DNA from: JAIXRY01 sp964444515
GTDB taxonomy: Bacteria > Patescibacteriota > Minisyncoccia > Phycocordibacterales > UBA9973
Length of the DNA: 52,318 bases
Direction of reading: 5' to 3'
Assembly (NCBI GenBank): GCA_964444515.1
Contig: CAYUGY010000002.1
Location: forward strand, 1 to 52,318
The translations under genes and the position numbers were made by a program. Every line of letters begins with the position of its first letter. Within the stretch, counting starts at the first letter, position 1. Below, piece after piece: positions 16,134 to 24,614 of the stretch. The notes beneath the pieces are model-generated. The model did no database searches, had not been told where the DNA came from, and saw nothing but the letters and a program-made list of their open reading frames with translations.

Positions 16134-16259
16134 ATGAATCCCGTACGAAATCGCGGTCACGGTTTCAATGAGGAATATCATTATTTTTTACTAAACAATT
16201 ATTTTAATAGTAGGATTTCGGTTTTTTTATAATGACCGCGACCTATTTCGTTCGGGATG
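16134..16259 (+). ncRNA. Structured 5' leader RNA of mnmA (copy 1)
   Basis: An extended -10 (TGtTATATT, 16119-16127) predicts a start near 16134, so the leader is just this element. P1 pairs 16138-16151 with 16245-16258, one T-T mismatch, and its 3' strand includes AT of the mnmA start codon (16257-16259). P2 is a hairpin beginning AAATCG. The conserved 3' half is TAGGATTTCGG, a variable loop, then AATGACCGCGACCTATTT, foldable as TAGG/CCTA plus CGG/CCG. Copy 2 at 17951 precedes an MgtC gene. A ligand-binding or temperature-sensing translational switch is inferred. I recognise no known riboswitch class. Confidence 0.75.
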
Positions 16260-17324
16260 AAAAAAGGTTCGAAAGTTTTTGTTGGAATGTCAGGCGGAGT
16301 TGATTCGTCTGTTTCTGCATACCTCCTCAAAAAAGCTGGGTGCGATGTTACTGGTGTTTTTATTCGTACCTGGCAACCAGACTTCATCGAATGTACTTGG
16401 AAAGATGAACGACGTGACGCTATACGAGCCTGTGCGCATTTGGATATACCATATCTCGAATGTGATGGCGAAGACGCGTATAAGCACGGTGTAGCCGATT
16501 ATATGATAGAAGAATATAGGAATGGTCGCACACCAAATCCTGATGTCATGTGCAATCGCGAAGTAAAGTTCGGCATCTTTTGGCAATTTGCAAAAGAACA
16601 TGGAGCAGACTTCATTGCGACTGGCCACTACGCGGGGAACAAAGACAACGTACTCATCAAAGGAATTGATCCTGCAAAAGATCAGTCATATTTCCTTTGG
16701 ACACTCGACAAACAAGATTTGAAACACACCTTGTTTCCAATCGGTCATTTAGAAAAAACTGAAGTCCGTAAAATCGCCAAACAAATCGGACTTCCACAGG
16801 CAACCAAGAAAGATTCACAAGGAGTTTGTTTCTTGGGACCACTTGATATGAAAGAGTTCTTGAAAGAATATATCCCAGAAGCTCGCGGAAAAGTATTGCT
16901 TGCCCGACCGAATGGTTTAGGGAATGAACCTTTAAAAGAAATCGGATATCACGACGGCGCCGTTTTTTATACACTCGGTGAACGCCACGGATTTACCATT
17001 ACCGACAAAACACCGAACGATAGTGCGTACTATATCGTTGCCAAAAATCTTGATGAAAACACATTGACCGTCTCAACCAATACGGAAAATCACACAACAT
17101 TCGAACAAACAACTTTTCATGTAGAAAAAACCAATTGGAACATGGTTATAGATGAGAAAAAAACCTATGAAGCTCAAATTCGTTATCATGGAGAATTCTT
17201 GAAATGCCACGTAGACCCACATACAAATATCGTGACATTCAAAAAACCGATTCTTGTATCAAGCGGACAATCGATTGTTGTCTATGATGGGGAATTGTGT
17301 GTTGGTGGAGGTATAGTCAGATAA
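16257..17324 (+). CDS. mnmA: tRNA-specific 2-thiouridylase MnmA
   Basis: 355 residues. Uses ATP and a relayed sulfur to thiolate U34 of tRNA Glu, Gln and Lys. The PP-loop is GMSGGVDSS near the N-terminus. The first catalytic Cys lies in PNPDVMCNREVKFG and the second in SQGVCFLG. A GERHGF-type barrel segment and a C-terminal beta barrel follow. Length is usual. Its start codon sits inside the closing helix of the leader RNA 16134-16259, so translation is probably gated by that structure. No Shine-Dalgarno is seen. Confidence 0.95.
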   Translation: MKKGSKVFVGMSGGVDSSVSAYLLKKAGCDVTGVFIRTWQPDFIECTWKDERRDAIRACAHLDIPYLECDGEDAYKHGVADYMIEEYRNGRTPNPDVMCNREVKFGIFWQFAKEHGADFIATGHYAGNKDNVLIKGIDPAKDQSYFLWTLDKQDLKHTLFPIGHLEKTEVRKIAKQIGLPQATKKDSQGVCFLGPLDMKEFLKEYIPEARGKVLLARPNGLGNEPLKEIGYHDGAVFYTLGERHGFTITDKTPNDSAYYIVAKNLDENTLTVSTNTENHTTFEQTTFHVEKTNWNMVIDEKKTYEAQIRYHGEFLKCHVDPHTNIVTFKKPILVSSGQSIVVYDGELCVGGGIVR

Positions 17325-17339
17325 TTAAATTAATTATAT

Positions 17340-17369
17340 TTGACAAAATATAGCAGTATATTGTATATT
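17340..17369 (+). promoter_or_regulatory. Promoter of the lipoprotein gene
   Basis: TTGACA (17340-17345) and TATATT (17364-17369) with an 18-nt spacer, 27 nt before the ATG at 17397. Confidence 0.7.
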
Positions 17370-17396
17370 GCGAATGGAGTTTTAAACAATATAATA

Positions 17397-17870
17397 ATGA
17401 AAAAATTAGAGATTTTTTATTTTTTAACAATCTTATTTATTTTAAGTGGGTGTGACGGGTGCACCAAAACAAAACAAGAATCTTCAGCTATCTTATTTGA
17501 AGAAGCAACGATTGTTGATGTAATTTACACACCTTCTACGCACGACACAAAACTTGGATTAACAATGATGAAACTTGGTCCTGTTGGAATAGGTTTTGAC
17601 GGAAACACTGGAATCAGAATGGGAGGAGGATTACAAGTAAGCAGTGTAAATGTTCCAGAAAAATTTGATGTTATTTTCAAATGTCAGCATGGAAAATTCA
17701 TTGTGAACGGAAAAGAAAGATATGACAAATTTGAAAAACACATAGGCAAAACAGTTATTGTTAACTATCGTGAAATTTACAAAACCACCTATCAGGAAAA
17801 AGATGGAAAAGATTCAATAATTGAACGAGTTCTTATGAGCTATGATTTTATCGATGCTACTATCAAATAA
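17397..17870 (+). CDS. Small lipoprotein of unknown function
   Basis: 157 residues from the ATG at 17397. A lipoprotein signal peptide: Lys-rich start, hydrophobic core (FYFLTILFIL), then lipobox LSGC with the lipidated Cys at about 19. The mature part is a beta-rich domain (ATIVDVIYTPSTHDTKLG ... VIVNYREIYK) of no recognised family. An upstream TTG at 17340 would add a non-signal extension and overlaps the -35 box, so it is rejected. Own promoter and strong terminator; it separates the two genes that share the leader RNA. Confidence 0.75.
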   Translation: MKKLEIFYFLTILFILSGCDGCTKTKQESSAILFEEATIVDVIYTPSTHDTKLGLTMMKLGPVGIGFDGNTGIRMGGGLQVSSVNVPEKFDVIFKCQHGKFIVNGKERYDKFEKHIGKTVIVNYREIYKTTYQEKDGKDSIIERVLMSYDFIDATIK

Positions 17871-17900
17871 ATTTCCTAATTTCTCAGAAATAAGAATACT

Positions 17901-17932
17901 ATCTGTCAATTTAACAATTGGCAGATTTTTTT
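17901..17932 (+). terminator. Terminator before the mgtC leader
   Basis: ATCTGTCAATT (17901-17911) pairs with AATTGGCAGAT (17916-17926) around TAAC, then seven Ts. Confidence 0.9.
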
Positions 17933-17950
17933 ATGTTATAATATTACTCA

Positions 17951-18075
17951 TATGGAATCCCGTTAGAAATCGCGACTGCGATTTACTAAAAAGAGGGATG
18001 TATTTTATTAGATATAATTTAAATTAGGATTTCGGCTCAATTATTTAATGACCGCGACCTATTTCTAACGGGATG
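17951..18075 (+). ncRNA. Structured 5' leader RNA of the MgtC gene (copy 2)
   Basis: An extended -10 (TGtTATAAT, 17934-17942) predicts a start near 17949. P1 is a perfect 14-bp helix, 17957-17970 with 18061-18074, again ending in AT of the start codon. Versus copy 1 the P1 inner bases change on both strands (ACG/CGT-type to TAG/CTA) with pairing kept. P2 is AAATCGC-GACT-GCGATTT. The blocks TAGGATTTCGG and AATGACCGCGACCTATTT are identical to copy 1. Total length is nearly equal (about 125 nt) though the middle is unrelated. Confidence 0.75.
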
Positions 18076-18549
18076 GAACAAATTTTTGATGCACAAACAA
18101 TTACTTTTATTACCAAACTCTCTTTAGCAATGCTCTTTGGAATGGTTATCGGCACAGAACGTCTCCTTGCTCACAAAACAGCCGGCATGCGCACCTACGC
18201 ACTCATTTCAATGGGATCAGCACTCTTTATTATCATTTCGATTCTAGTTTCTGCTCAATATGTAGGAATTGTAAACTTCGATCCACTTCGTCTCGCTGCA
18301 CAAGTAGTCGCTGCGACTGGATTCTTGGGTGCAGGGCTTATCTTTGTCAAAAATGGTAGTGTGACCGGATTCACTACATCAACTGGCCTTTGGGTTTCAG
18401 CTGCAATCGGCGTAGCCACTGGTTTTGGTCTGTACAAACTCGCGTTTGTTGCCACTATGCTCGTCCTCTTCATTTTCATAGCATTGTGGTTCATTGAACA
18501 ACGACTCAAGAAAACAGCTTTCTTTGAAAACAATCTTCCGACAGAATAA
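18073..18549 (+). CDS. MgtC/SapB family membrane protein
   Basis: 158 residues, the membrane domain only. Family hallmarks: MVIGTERLLAHKTAGMRTYALISMGSAL, the VAATGFLGAGLIF motif and TGFTTSTGLWVSAAIGVATGFG. Four to five membrane helices. The C-terminal ACT-like domain of longer MgtC proteins is absent. Related proteins help cells cope with low Mg2+ or acid by acting on ATP synthase or phosphate uptake; that role is inferred only. The start codon is locked in the leader helix it shares with mnmA. Confidence 0.88.
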   Translation: MEQIFDAQTITFITKLSLAMLFGMVIGTERLLAHKTAGMRTYALISMGSALFIIISILVSAQYVGIVNFDPLRLAAQVVAATGFLGAGLIFVKNGSVTGFTTSTGLWVSAAIGVATGFGLYKLAFVATMLVLFIFIALWFIEQRLKKTAFFENNLPTE

Positions 18550-18554
18550 GAAAT

Positions 18555-18583
18555 AAAAAGTCGCCAATGGCGACTTTTTATTT
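18555..18583. terminator. Terminator after the MgtC gene
   Basis: AAAAAGTCGCC (18555-18565) pairs with GGCGACTTTTT (18569-18579) around AAT. Confidence 0.9.
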
Positions 18584-18611
18584 TACCCATTTTTCGTTAT
18601 ACTCAGCACAT

Positions 18612-20553
18612 ATGAAAAAAATGCAAACCACCTGGAATATGGAACTTTTGTATAAAAATGCAAAAAGTCCGGAAATAGAAAAAGATTTGAGTCTTATCGA
18701 AAAAACATGTATTGATTTCGAAAAGAAATACAAAGGCAAAGATTTTACTGAAACACCGGAAAAACTAGCAAAAGCAATTGCAGACTATATGACATTGAAT
18801 GACATTCTTAGTTCTGCCAAGGCGTGGTGGTATTTTGCACTACGCAACGACATTGAAACAGGCAATGAATCAATTCAAGCTAGTAAAACAAAACACTCAA
18901 ATCGCATCACTGAGGCAAGTAATAAAACAACTTTTTTTGTTTTAGCTATTGGTGCAATTCCCAAGGAAAAACAGAACGTATTTCTTTCGCACAAAGCACT
19001 TGCTTCATATGAATATTATCTAAAAAAGATTTGGAAAAGAGCTGCTCATTTTCTGTCTGAAAAAGAAGAACAATTAGAAAATCTTCTAGGAAAAACGAGT
19101 TACGATATGTGGGTAGATGGACAAGAAAAACTTCTTTCTTCACAAACAATTACACATAAGAAACAAGTATTACCAATATCAAAAGCATTATCAATTCTTT
19201 CTACTCTTCCTAAAAAGGAACGTGATATTTTGTCTGGGAAGATAAATACGACACTCAAAAATATTAGTCATTTTGCCGAAGCAGAAATCAATGCTGTCTA
19301 TACCTACAAAATGATTATGGACAAGCAACGTGGTTATGCAAAGCCATATAGCGCAACTGTTTTATCGTACGAAAACGAAGAAGCTTCAGTTGAAGCGTTG
19401 ATTGCAGTAGTTACCAAATATTTCTCTTTGAGTAAACGCTTTTATCAACTCCATGCAAAATTGCTTGGACAAAAAAGTCTCACTATGGCAGACCGTGGAG
19501 CAAAAATTGGAACTATTACAAAAAAGTTTTCATTCGATGAATGTGTAAAAATCGTAATTGATAATTTTGAAGCGGTTGATCCGCAATATAGCGATTTATT
19601 TAAATCATATTTAGAAAACGGACAAATTGATGTTTATCCTAAAAAGGGTAAGCGAGGTGGCGCGTATTGTTGGGGAGCAGGGACTTTGCCGACATACGTC
19701 TTACTGAATCATACGGATGATATTCGTTCACTTGAAACACTAGCACACGAAATGGGTCATGCAATTCACACTGAAATGAGTAAATCGCAACCGATTCAAT
19801 ATCGCAAATATTCTACAGCCACAGCGGAAGTCGCAAGTACCTTCTTCGAACAACTAGTTGCTGATTCTGTTATGGATATGCTTCCCAAAAAAGACCAGCT
19901 TATTTTGCTCCACAACAAGATCATGAACGACATCAGTACTATTTTCCGACAAGTAGCGTGTTTCAACTTTGAATTGGATCTACACACTCAAATTCGCAAA
20001 GAAGGTGAAATTTCAAAAGAAACTATTGCAAAATTATTAGCTAAAAATCTCAAAGCCTACACCGGACCTGCAATGGAAGTAACGGAAGACGACGGATACT
20101 TCTTTGTAACATGGTCTCATATCCGCAGATTTTTCTATGTCTATTCTTATGCATACGGACAATTGATTAGTCGTGCATTGTTTGAAAAATACAAACAAGA
20201 CAAGACATTCGGTAAAAAGGTAAAACAATTCCTCTCTGCCGGCAAATCAATGAGCCCTGAAGATATTTTCAAATCAATCTCTGATATTGAAAAAATGTTA
20301 GGCGAAGCGGTTAACCCATTAATTGAAGTAATTCGAAATTATTTGGTGACAAGTGGTTATTCTATGAATCTATTCAATAGTTTTTACGATAAAAATATCG
20401 AGATTACAAACCTTAAATATTTTNNNNNNNNNNATTTTCAAATCAATCGGTATCGACACCAGTGATCCAACATTCTTTGAAACAGGGCTTTTGAGCATCA
20501 AGAAGGATATTGATTTACTTGAAAAATTAGCCAAAGAAACAGGAAGAATTTAA
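18612..20553 (+). CDS. M3 family oligoendopeptidase (PepF-like), with assembly insertion
   Basis: The ATG at 18612 gives MKKMQTTWNMELL and lies 8 nt after a TATACT box. The earlier ATG at 18567 lies inside the terminator and is rejected. The zinc site is HEMGH (H379, E380, H383) with the downstream Glu in TATAEVAST; the C-terminal catalytic His/Tyr region is FVTWSHIRRFFYVYSYAYG. The family cleaves short peptides in the cytoplasm. The coding frame is broken at 20280-20433: 144 nt of unrelated sequence plus 10 Ns sit between two copies of a 15-bp word (20265-20279 and 20434-20448). Removing one copy and the insert joins SPEDIFKSI to GIDTSDPTFFETG and the normal C-terminus ending at 20553. Confidence 0.88.
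20280..20433. other. Foreign segment and gap inside the M3 peptidase gene
   Basis: Sequence 20280-20423 is not expected in the peptidase and reads as a different coding fragment (IEVIRNYLVTSGYSMNLF). It ends in ten Ns, and the flanking 15-bp word is repeated after the Ns. This is most simply a wrong contig end or a strain variant joined by scaffolding. Confidence 0.7.
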
Positions 20554-20590
20554 CAAAAAGAGCGGCAATTAAAAATTGCCGCTCTTTTTG
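20554..20590. terminator. Terminator before alaS
   Basis: A perfect 17-bp stem (20554-20570 with 20574-20590) around AAA. Confidence 0.95.
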
Positions 20591-20596
20591 TTTTAT

Positions 20597-20640
20597 CTAG
20601 AAACTAGTCACTAGAAACTAGAACCTCTTTTTGCTATAAT
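20597..20640 (+). promoter_or_regulatory. alaS promoter with tandem CTAG repeats
   Basis: CTAGAAACTAG occurs twice (20597-20607 and 20611-20621), 14 nt apart, over the -35 position. An extended -10, TGcTATAAT (20632-20640), ends nine bases before the alaS ATG. The repeats may be an operator. Confidence 0.55.
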
Positions 20641-20649
20641 CTGATAACT

Positions 20650-22452
20650 ATGCAATCAAATGAAATCCGCCAACGGTTCCTCGCTTTTTTTGAAAAACGT
20701 GGTCACAACATAATTCCGTCAGCTTCGCTCGTACCTGAAAATGATCCTTCAGTACTTTTCAATACGGCCGGAATGCAACCACTCGTACCATATTTGATGG
20801 GAGCAAAACACCCAATGGGAACTCGCATTGCCGATGTGCAGAAATGCGTCCGTACTGGCGACCTCGATGATATTGGCGACAATCGTCACTTTTCATTTTT
20901 CGAAATGATGGGGAACTGGTCACTCGGAGACTCGAAGAGTCCTGACGGTATTGGAACGGGCTATTTCAAAGAAGATGCGATCAAATGGTCTTACGAATTT
21001 TTAATTAACCCGACCGAAGGTTTAGGGCTAGATAAAGATAGATTGTACGTCACGATTTTCGAAGGTGATGAAAATGCGCCATTTGATCAAGAGTCAAAAA
21101 ACATTTGGATGAGCTTGGGAATTCCTGAACATCGCATCTATGCACTTCCTGCAGATGACAACTGGTGGAGTCCTGGTGACAACGGCCCGTGTGGCCCGTG
21201 CTCTGAAATGTTTTATGATACCCGCCTGAATGACGCAGTCGGGCAGGTGACAGGACCTATCGGCAACCTTTCAAAAGAAGGGTTTATTGAAGCGGTACAA
21301 AAAGAAGATATTATCGAAATCTGGAACGATGTCTTTATGGAATACGAGAAAAAAGATGGCAAAGTCATCGGCAAACTCGCACAAAAAAATGTGGACACTG
21401 GTGCAGGTCTTGAGCGTATTACTGCGGTAATGCAAGGTAAGAAAACTGCGTATGATACGGATTTATTTGAAAAAATTATTAAATATATTTCTGATAATTC
21501 GTCGGATGAAAACGTTTCCACTCGAAGCATGAGAATTGTTGCGGATCACCTTAGAACTTCTTTGTTCTTAGTGGCAGATGGTGTCACTCCATCAAATAAA
21601 GATAGAGGGTACATTGTTCGTCGTCTTATCCGTCGAGCAATGATTCAATCACAAAAACTTAATCTTAAAAAAGAAAACATTGTTGCAATTTTAGGTTTTT
21701 TTGTAAGTAATTATGTTTCTCTTTATGAAGAAGTTACTAGAGTACATGTTATTTCTACAATACTTGATGAGGTTGATAAATTTTCAAAAACACTAGAATC
21801 TGGTTTGAAAGAATTCGAAAAAGGAGTTGATCCATTCATTCTCGCAACAACCTACGGTTTTCCAATCGAACTGACAGAAGAATTAGCAAAAGAAAAGGGA
21901 ATGACTATCGACCGAGTGAAGTTCGACAAAGAAATGGACGAACACAAAAAACTTTCTCAAAGTGCATCAGCTGGCATGTTCAAAGGTGGACTTGCAAATA
22001 CCAATGAACAAACAACCAAACTGCACACTGCTCACCACTTGCTCCTCAAAGCATTACAAGAAGTCTTAGGACCAAGTGTTCACCAAAGAGGTTCAAATAT
22101 TACCGAAGAACGTCTGCGTATCGACTTTTCTTTTGATCGCAAGATGACTGACGAAGAAAAGGCTCGAGTTGAAACAATCGTAAACGAACAGATTCAAAAA
22201 GGAATGAATGTTGTTCGCCGTGAATTACCACTCGAAAAAGCCAAAAGTATCGGTGCTGAAATGGAATTTGGTGCAAAATATCCAGAAGTCGTATCTGTGT
22301 ACTTCGTCGAAGATGAAAACGGTAATGTATTCTCAAAAGAATTCTGCGGAGGTCCACACGTGACCAACACCAAAGAAATCGGTCATTTCAAAATAGGCAA
22401 AGAAGAAGCCGTTGCTCAAGGTATCCGTCGTATCAAAGCAACCATTGAGTAA
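20650..22452 (+). CDS. alaS: Alanyl-tRNA synthetase, short form
   Basis: 600 residues against about 870 in most bacteria. The class II catalytic core (GHNIIPSASLVP, FNTAGMQPLVPYLMG, GDNGPCGPCSEM), the tRNA-recognition helical region, and the editing domain are present, the last with HTAHHLL and CGGPHV zinc-site motifs. The protein stops after IRRIKATIE, so the C-terminal C-Ala domain is absent. It charges tRNA-Ala; a partial tRNA-Ala lies at position 1. Short AlaRS is typical of Patescibacteria. The message is probably leaderless. Confidence 0.95.
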   Translation: MQSNEIRQRFLAFFEKRGHNIIPSASLVPENDPSVLFNTAGMQPLVPYLMGAKHPMGTRIADVQKCVRTGDLDDIGDNRHFSFFEMMGNWSLGDSKSPDGIGTGYFKEDAIKWSYEFLINPTEGLGLDKDRLYVTIFEGDENAPFDQESKNIWMSLGIPEHRIYALPADDNWWSPGDNGPCGPCSEMFYDTRLNDAVGQVTGPIGNLSKEGFIEAVQKEDIIEIWNDVFMEYEKKDGKVIGKLAQKNVDTGAGLERITAVMQGKKTAYDTDLFEKIIKYISDNSSDENVSTRSMRIVADHLRTSLFLVADGVTPSNKDRGYIVRRLIRRAMIQSQKLNLKKENIVAILGFFVSNYVSLYEEVTRVHVISTILDEVDKFSKTLESGLKEFEKGVDPFILATTYGFPIELTEELAKEKGMTIDRVKFDKEMDEHKKLSQSASAGMFKGGLANTNEQTTKLHTAHHLLLKALQEVLGPSVHQRGSNITEERLRIDFSFDRKMTDEEKARVETIVNEQIQKGMNVVRRELPLEKAKSIGAEMEFGAKYPEVVSVYFVEDENGNVFSKEFCGGPHVTNTKEIGHFKIGKEEAVAQGIRRIKATIE

Positions 22453-22526
22453 TATTGCATTTAAAAAGAAAAATAATATACTTAATCTATATGAAAGACA
22501 TTGAAACAGGAGCGTAATAAAAAAAG

Positions 22527-22556
22527 AAACCTCGACCAATTGGTCGAGGTTTTTGT
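22527..22556. terminator. Bidirectional terminator
   Basis: AAACCTCGACC pairs with GGTCGAGGTTT around AATT, between convergent alaS and the minus-strand membrane gene. Confidence 0.92.
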
Positions 22557-23126
22557 TTAGATATATTTTTTATTAACTAAACATAAAATTTCTTGTCGTT
22601 TTTGCTCTTCTTCTTTTGCTGTTTTTTGAGCTTCTTTTTCTTCTCTTTCTTTTTGTTTTATTTTCTCTTCTTGTCTTTTGTTATAAGCAACAATATCTTC
22701 TTGTAGTGTTGATTGTATCTCTTCACGTAACCGTTTTAGTTCTAGTGACTTAATCTTTTCTTCGTTCGGATCATGTTCGCCTTTTGTTACAATAACGAGA
22801 TACTTAACATCTTCTTTGTCTGGATGTTCTGGAACAAGCCAATGTTTTTTTATAAAACCAAGAGAACGGTATTTATAAGGATGATTTCCATATAATCCAA
22901 GCCATCCAATAAAAACAAAAATACAAGCTATTACACTTGATGCTGCCGCAATACAGCTATCGATTTCTTGTTTTTTATAGTGCGTATTCAAAAGAATGCG
23001 CAAATATATCGATCCAATGACATAAAAAAAACAAATTAGAAACAATCTGCCAAAATCTCCGTCGTCAAGATTCCAATAATTTTCTACAAGTTCATCATTA
23101 TTAAAATCATCGTATAATTTGTTCAT
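22557..23126 (-). CDS. Three-pass membrane protein with C-terminal coiled coil
   Basis: 189 residues. Acidic N-terminus, hydrophobic segments at about 27-46 and 58-80, a soluble stretch, then a long charged helix rich in Lys, Glu and Gln (about 125-182) that looks like a coiled coil. No family recognised. Its ATG overlaps the stop of the upstream 64-aa gene by 4 nt, so the two are translationally coupled and probably form a complex or a functional pair. Confidence 0.65.
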   Translation of the reverse strand: MNKLYDDFNNDELVENYWNLDDGDFGRLFLICFFYVIGSIYLRILLNTHYKKQEIDSCIAAASSVIACIFVFIGWLGLYGNHPYKYRSLGFIKKHWLVPEHPDKEDVKYLVIVTKGEHDPNEEKIKSLELKRLREEIQSTLQEDIVAYNKRQEEKIKQKEREEKEAQKTAKEEEQKRQEILCLVNKKYI

Positions 23127-23317
23127 TTTTCTTGCTTGCTTTTTTTTCTTGAAAAAAGATATCCTGCAATGATAGCTCCGATTGTAAAAAAAAGATATAC
23201 AATTACATCTAATTCAGTCAATGGAAATAGAAGTTTGGTAATAGGTAAAAACAGAACAGGACAAAGCATCAGAAGTAGTGCCCAAACAGGAGCGGTCATT
23301 TTATTTTTCATGTACAA
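23123..23317 (-). CDS. Two-pass small membrane protein
   Basis: 64 residues with two hydrophobic segments (VWALLLMLCPVLFLPIT; VIVYLFFTIGAIIAGYLF) and a basic tail SRKKSKQEK. Coupled by ATGA overlap to the downstream 189-aa membrane protein gene. Divergent from the FtsA/PilM-like gene. No known family; start at the ATG at 23317, though an ATG two codons in is also possible. Confidence 0.6.
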   Translation of the reverse strand: MYMKNKMTAPVWALLLMLCPVLFLPITKLLFPLTELDVIVYLFFTIGAIIAGYLFSRKKSKQEK

Positions 23318-23428
23318 GTATTTTTATTCCAAAACAAATCTATACTTTAATAAATATAATGTCAATTTTTTCTACACAGATAATTATCCATTAGTCATTG
23401 GTTGCCAGTCATTATATAATTGTTCTAT

Positions 23429-24613
23429 ATGTCGTGGTTCAAATCAAAAAACAATTCAAAAACAGTTGCACTGTTTGATATTGGTAGTGGAGACGTTGCT
23501 ATCGGTATTGCAAAAGTATTTGATGATGTACAAATTCCACCACTTTTACTCTATACACACCGTCAACCAATTCCGATAGATGAGGAACTAGATTTCGATA
23601 TGTTCATCAAAGGAATGATACAATCCCTTGAACGCGCTAGTGAAAAAATCCACGATGCAAAAATCGGAAAAATTGATGAAGTTCGTTGTTTTCTCGGTTC
23701 ACCATGGTTTGCTTCACAAACTCGTACTATTGAATACCAAAAAACCATTCCATTCACAGTAACCAAAAACATTCTTGATGACCTAGTCAACAAAGAAGTC
23801 GCGCTTTTTTCAAAAACCGACATGTTGAAATACGCGAGCTCAGAAAAAATGGCTATGATTGAAACAGTGACCATCAACTGCAAACTCAACGGATATGAAG
23901 TTGGTTCGCCGTATCAAAAAAACATCACAACACTCTCTATTGACCTCTTTTTGAGCATGGGACCTGAAGCAATTCTGGATCAAATACGAGACATTATTCA
24001 TAAATATATTCATGTGCCGGCAAATGCCTTTAGATTTCACACAAGCATCTTTTCTGAATACGTCCTTCTTCGTGACCTGTTTGTTCACAACGAAAATTAC
24101 ATGATCGTAAATATTGATGGAGAGATTACTGACATTTCTTTTATCAAAAACAACGTTCTTTATGAAAGTGTTTCGTTTCCAATCGGCAAAAACGCTCTTA
24201 TCCGAGCAATTGCCGAAGGAAATGGTGGTATCAAATCTGCCGGTTCATTACTCGCAGGATATATTTCTGGTCATCTAGAAAACACGATACACAACAAAAT
24301 AGAACAAGCCCTTACTGGTGTTCGAACCGAATGGCTAGCACTTTTCAGTAAATCACTAACCGGACTCGCTGCACACCGATCACTTCCATCAACCGTTTTC
24401 CTTATTACCGAGGATCAAGTAACCAATTGGTTCACTGATGCAATCAAACGCGAAGAATTTTCTCAATATATGTTGAGCGACAAACGCTTTTCTGTTGTTG
24501 CACTTTCTGCTCCATCAATCAACGAATATTGTACTTTCAAAGAAGGTGTCAGTATTCACCAATATGATTTGATTACTCATTTATTGTACGTATCACGCCA
24601 CGGCAACAAATAA
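23429..24613 (+). CDS. FtsA/PilM-like actin-fold protein
   Basis: 394 residues from the ATG at 23429 (MSWFKSKN); a TTG three codons earlier is less likely. The N-terminal phosphate-1-like motif VALFDIGSGDVAIGIAK and the mid-protein NYMIVNIDGEITDISF block match the PilM/FtsA branch of the actin fold, which binds ATP at the inner face of the membrane. In type IV pili PilM docks to PilN. The next gene, one base away, encodes a single-pass envelope protein that could be its partner. TATAAT near 23415. Confidence 0.7.
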   Translation: MSWFKSKNNSKTVALFDIGSGDVAIGIAKVFDDVQIPPLLLYTHRQPIPIDEELDFDMFIKGMIQSLERASEKIHDAKIGKIDEVRCFLGSPWFASQTRTIEYQKTIPFTVTKNILDDLVNKEVALFSKTDMLKYASSEKMAMIETVTINCKLNGYEVGSPYQKNITTLSIDLFLSMGPEAILDQIRDIIHKYIHVPANAFRFHTSIFSEYVLLRDLFVHNENYMIVNIDGEITDISFIKNNVLYESVSFPIGKNALIRAIAEGNGGIKSAGSLLAGYISGHLENTIHNKIEQALTGVRTEWLALFSKSLTGLAAHRSLPSTVFLITEDQVTNWFTDAIKREEFSQYMLSDKRFSVVALSAPSINEYCTFKEGVSIHQYDLITHLLYVSRHGNK

Positions 24614-24614
24614 T

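Noticed and set aside
20650..22452. alaS as truncated or broken
   Set aside because: The frame is intact, all catalytic and editing motifs are present, and lack of the C-Ala domain is common in CPR AlaRS.
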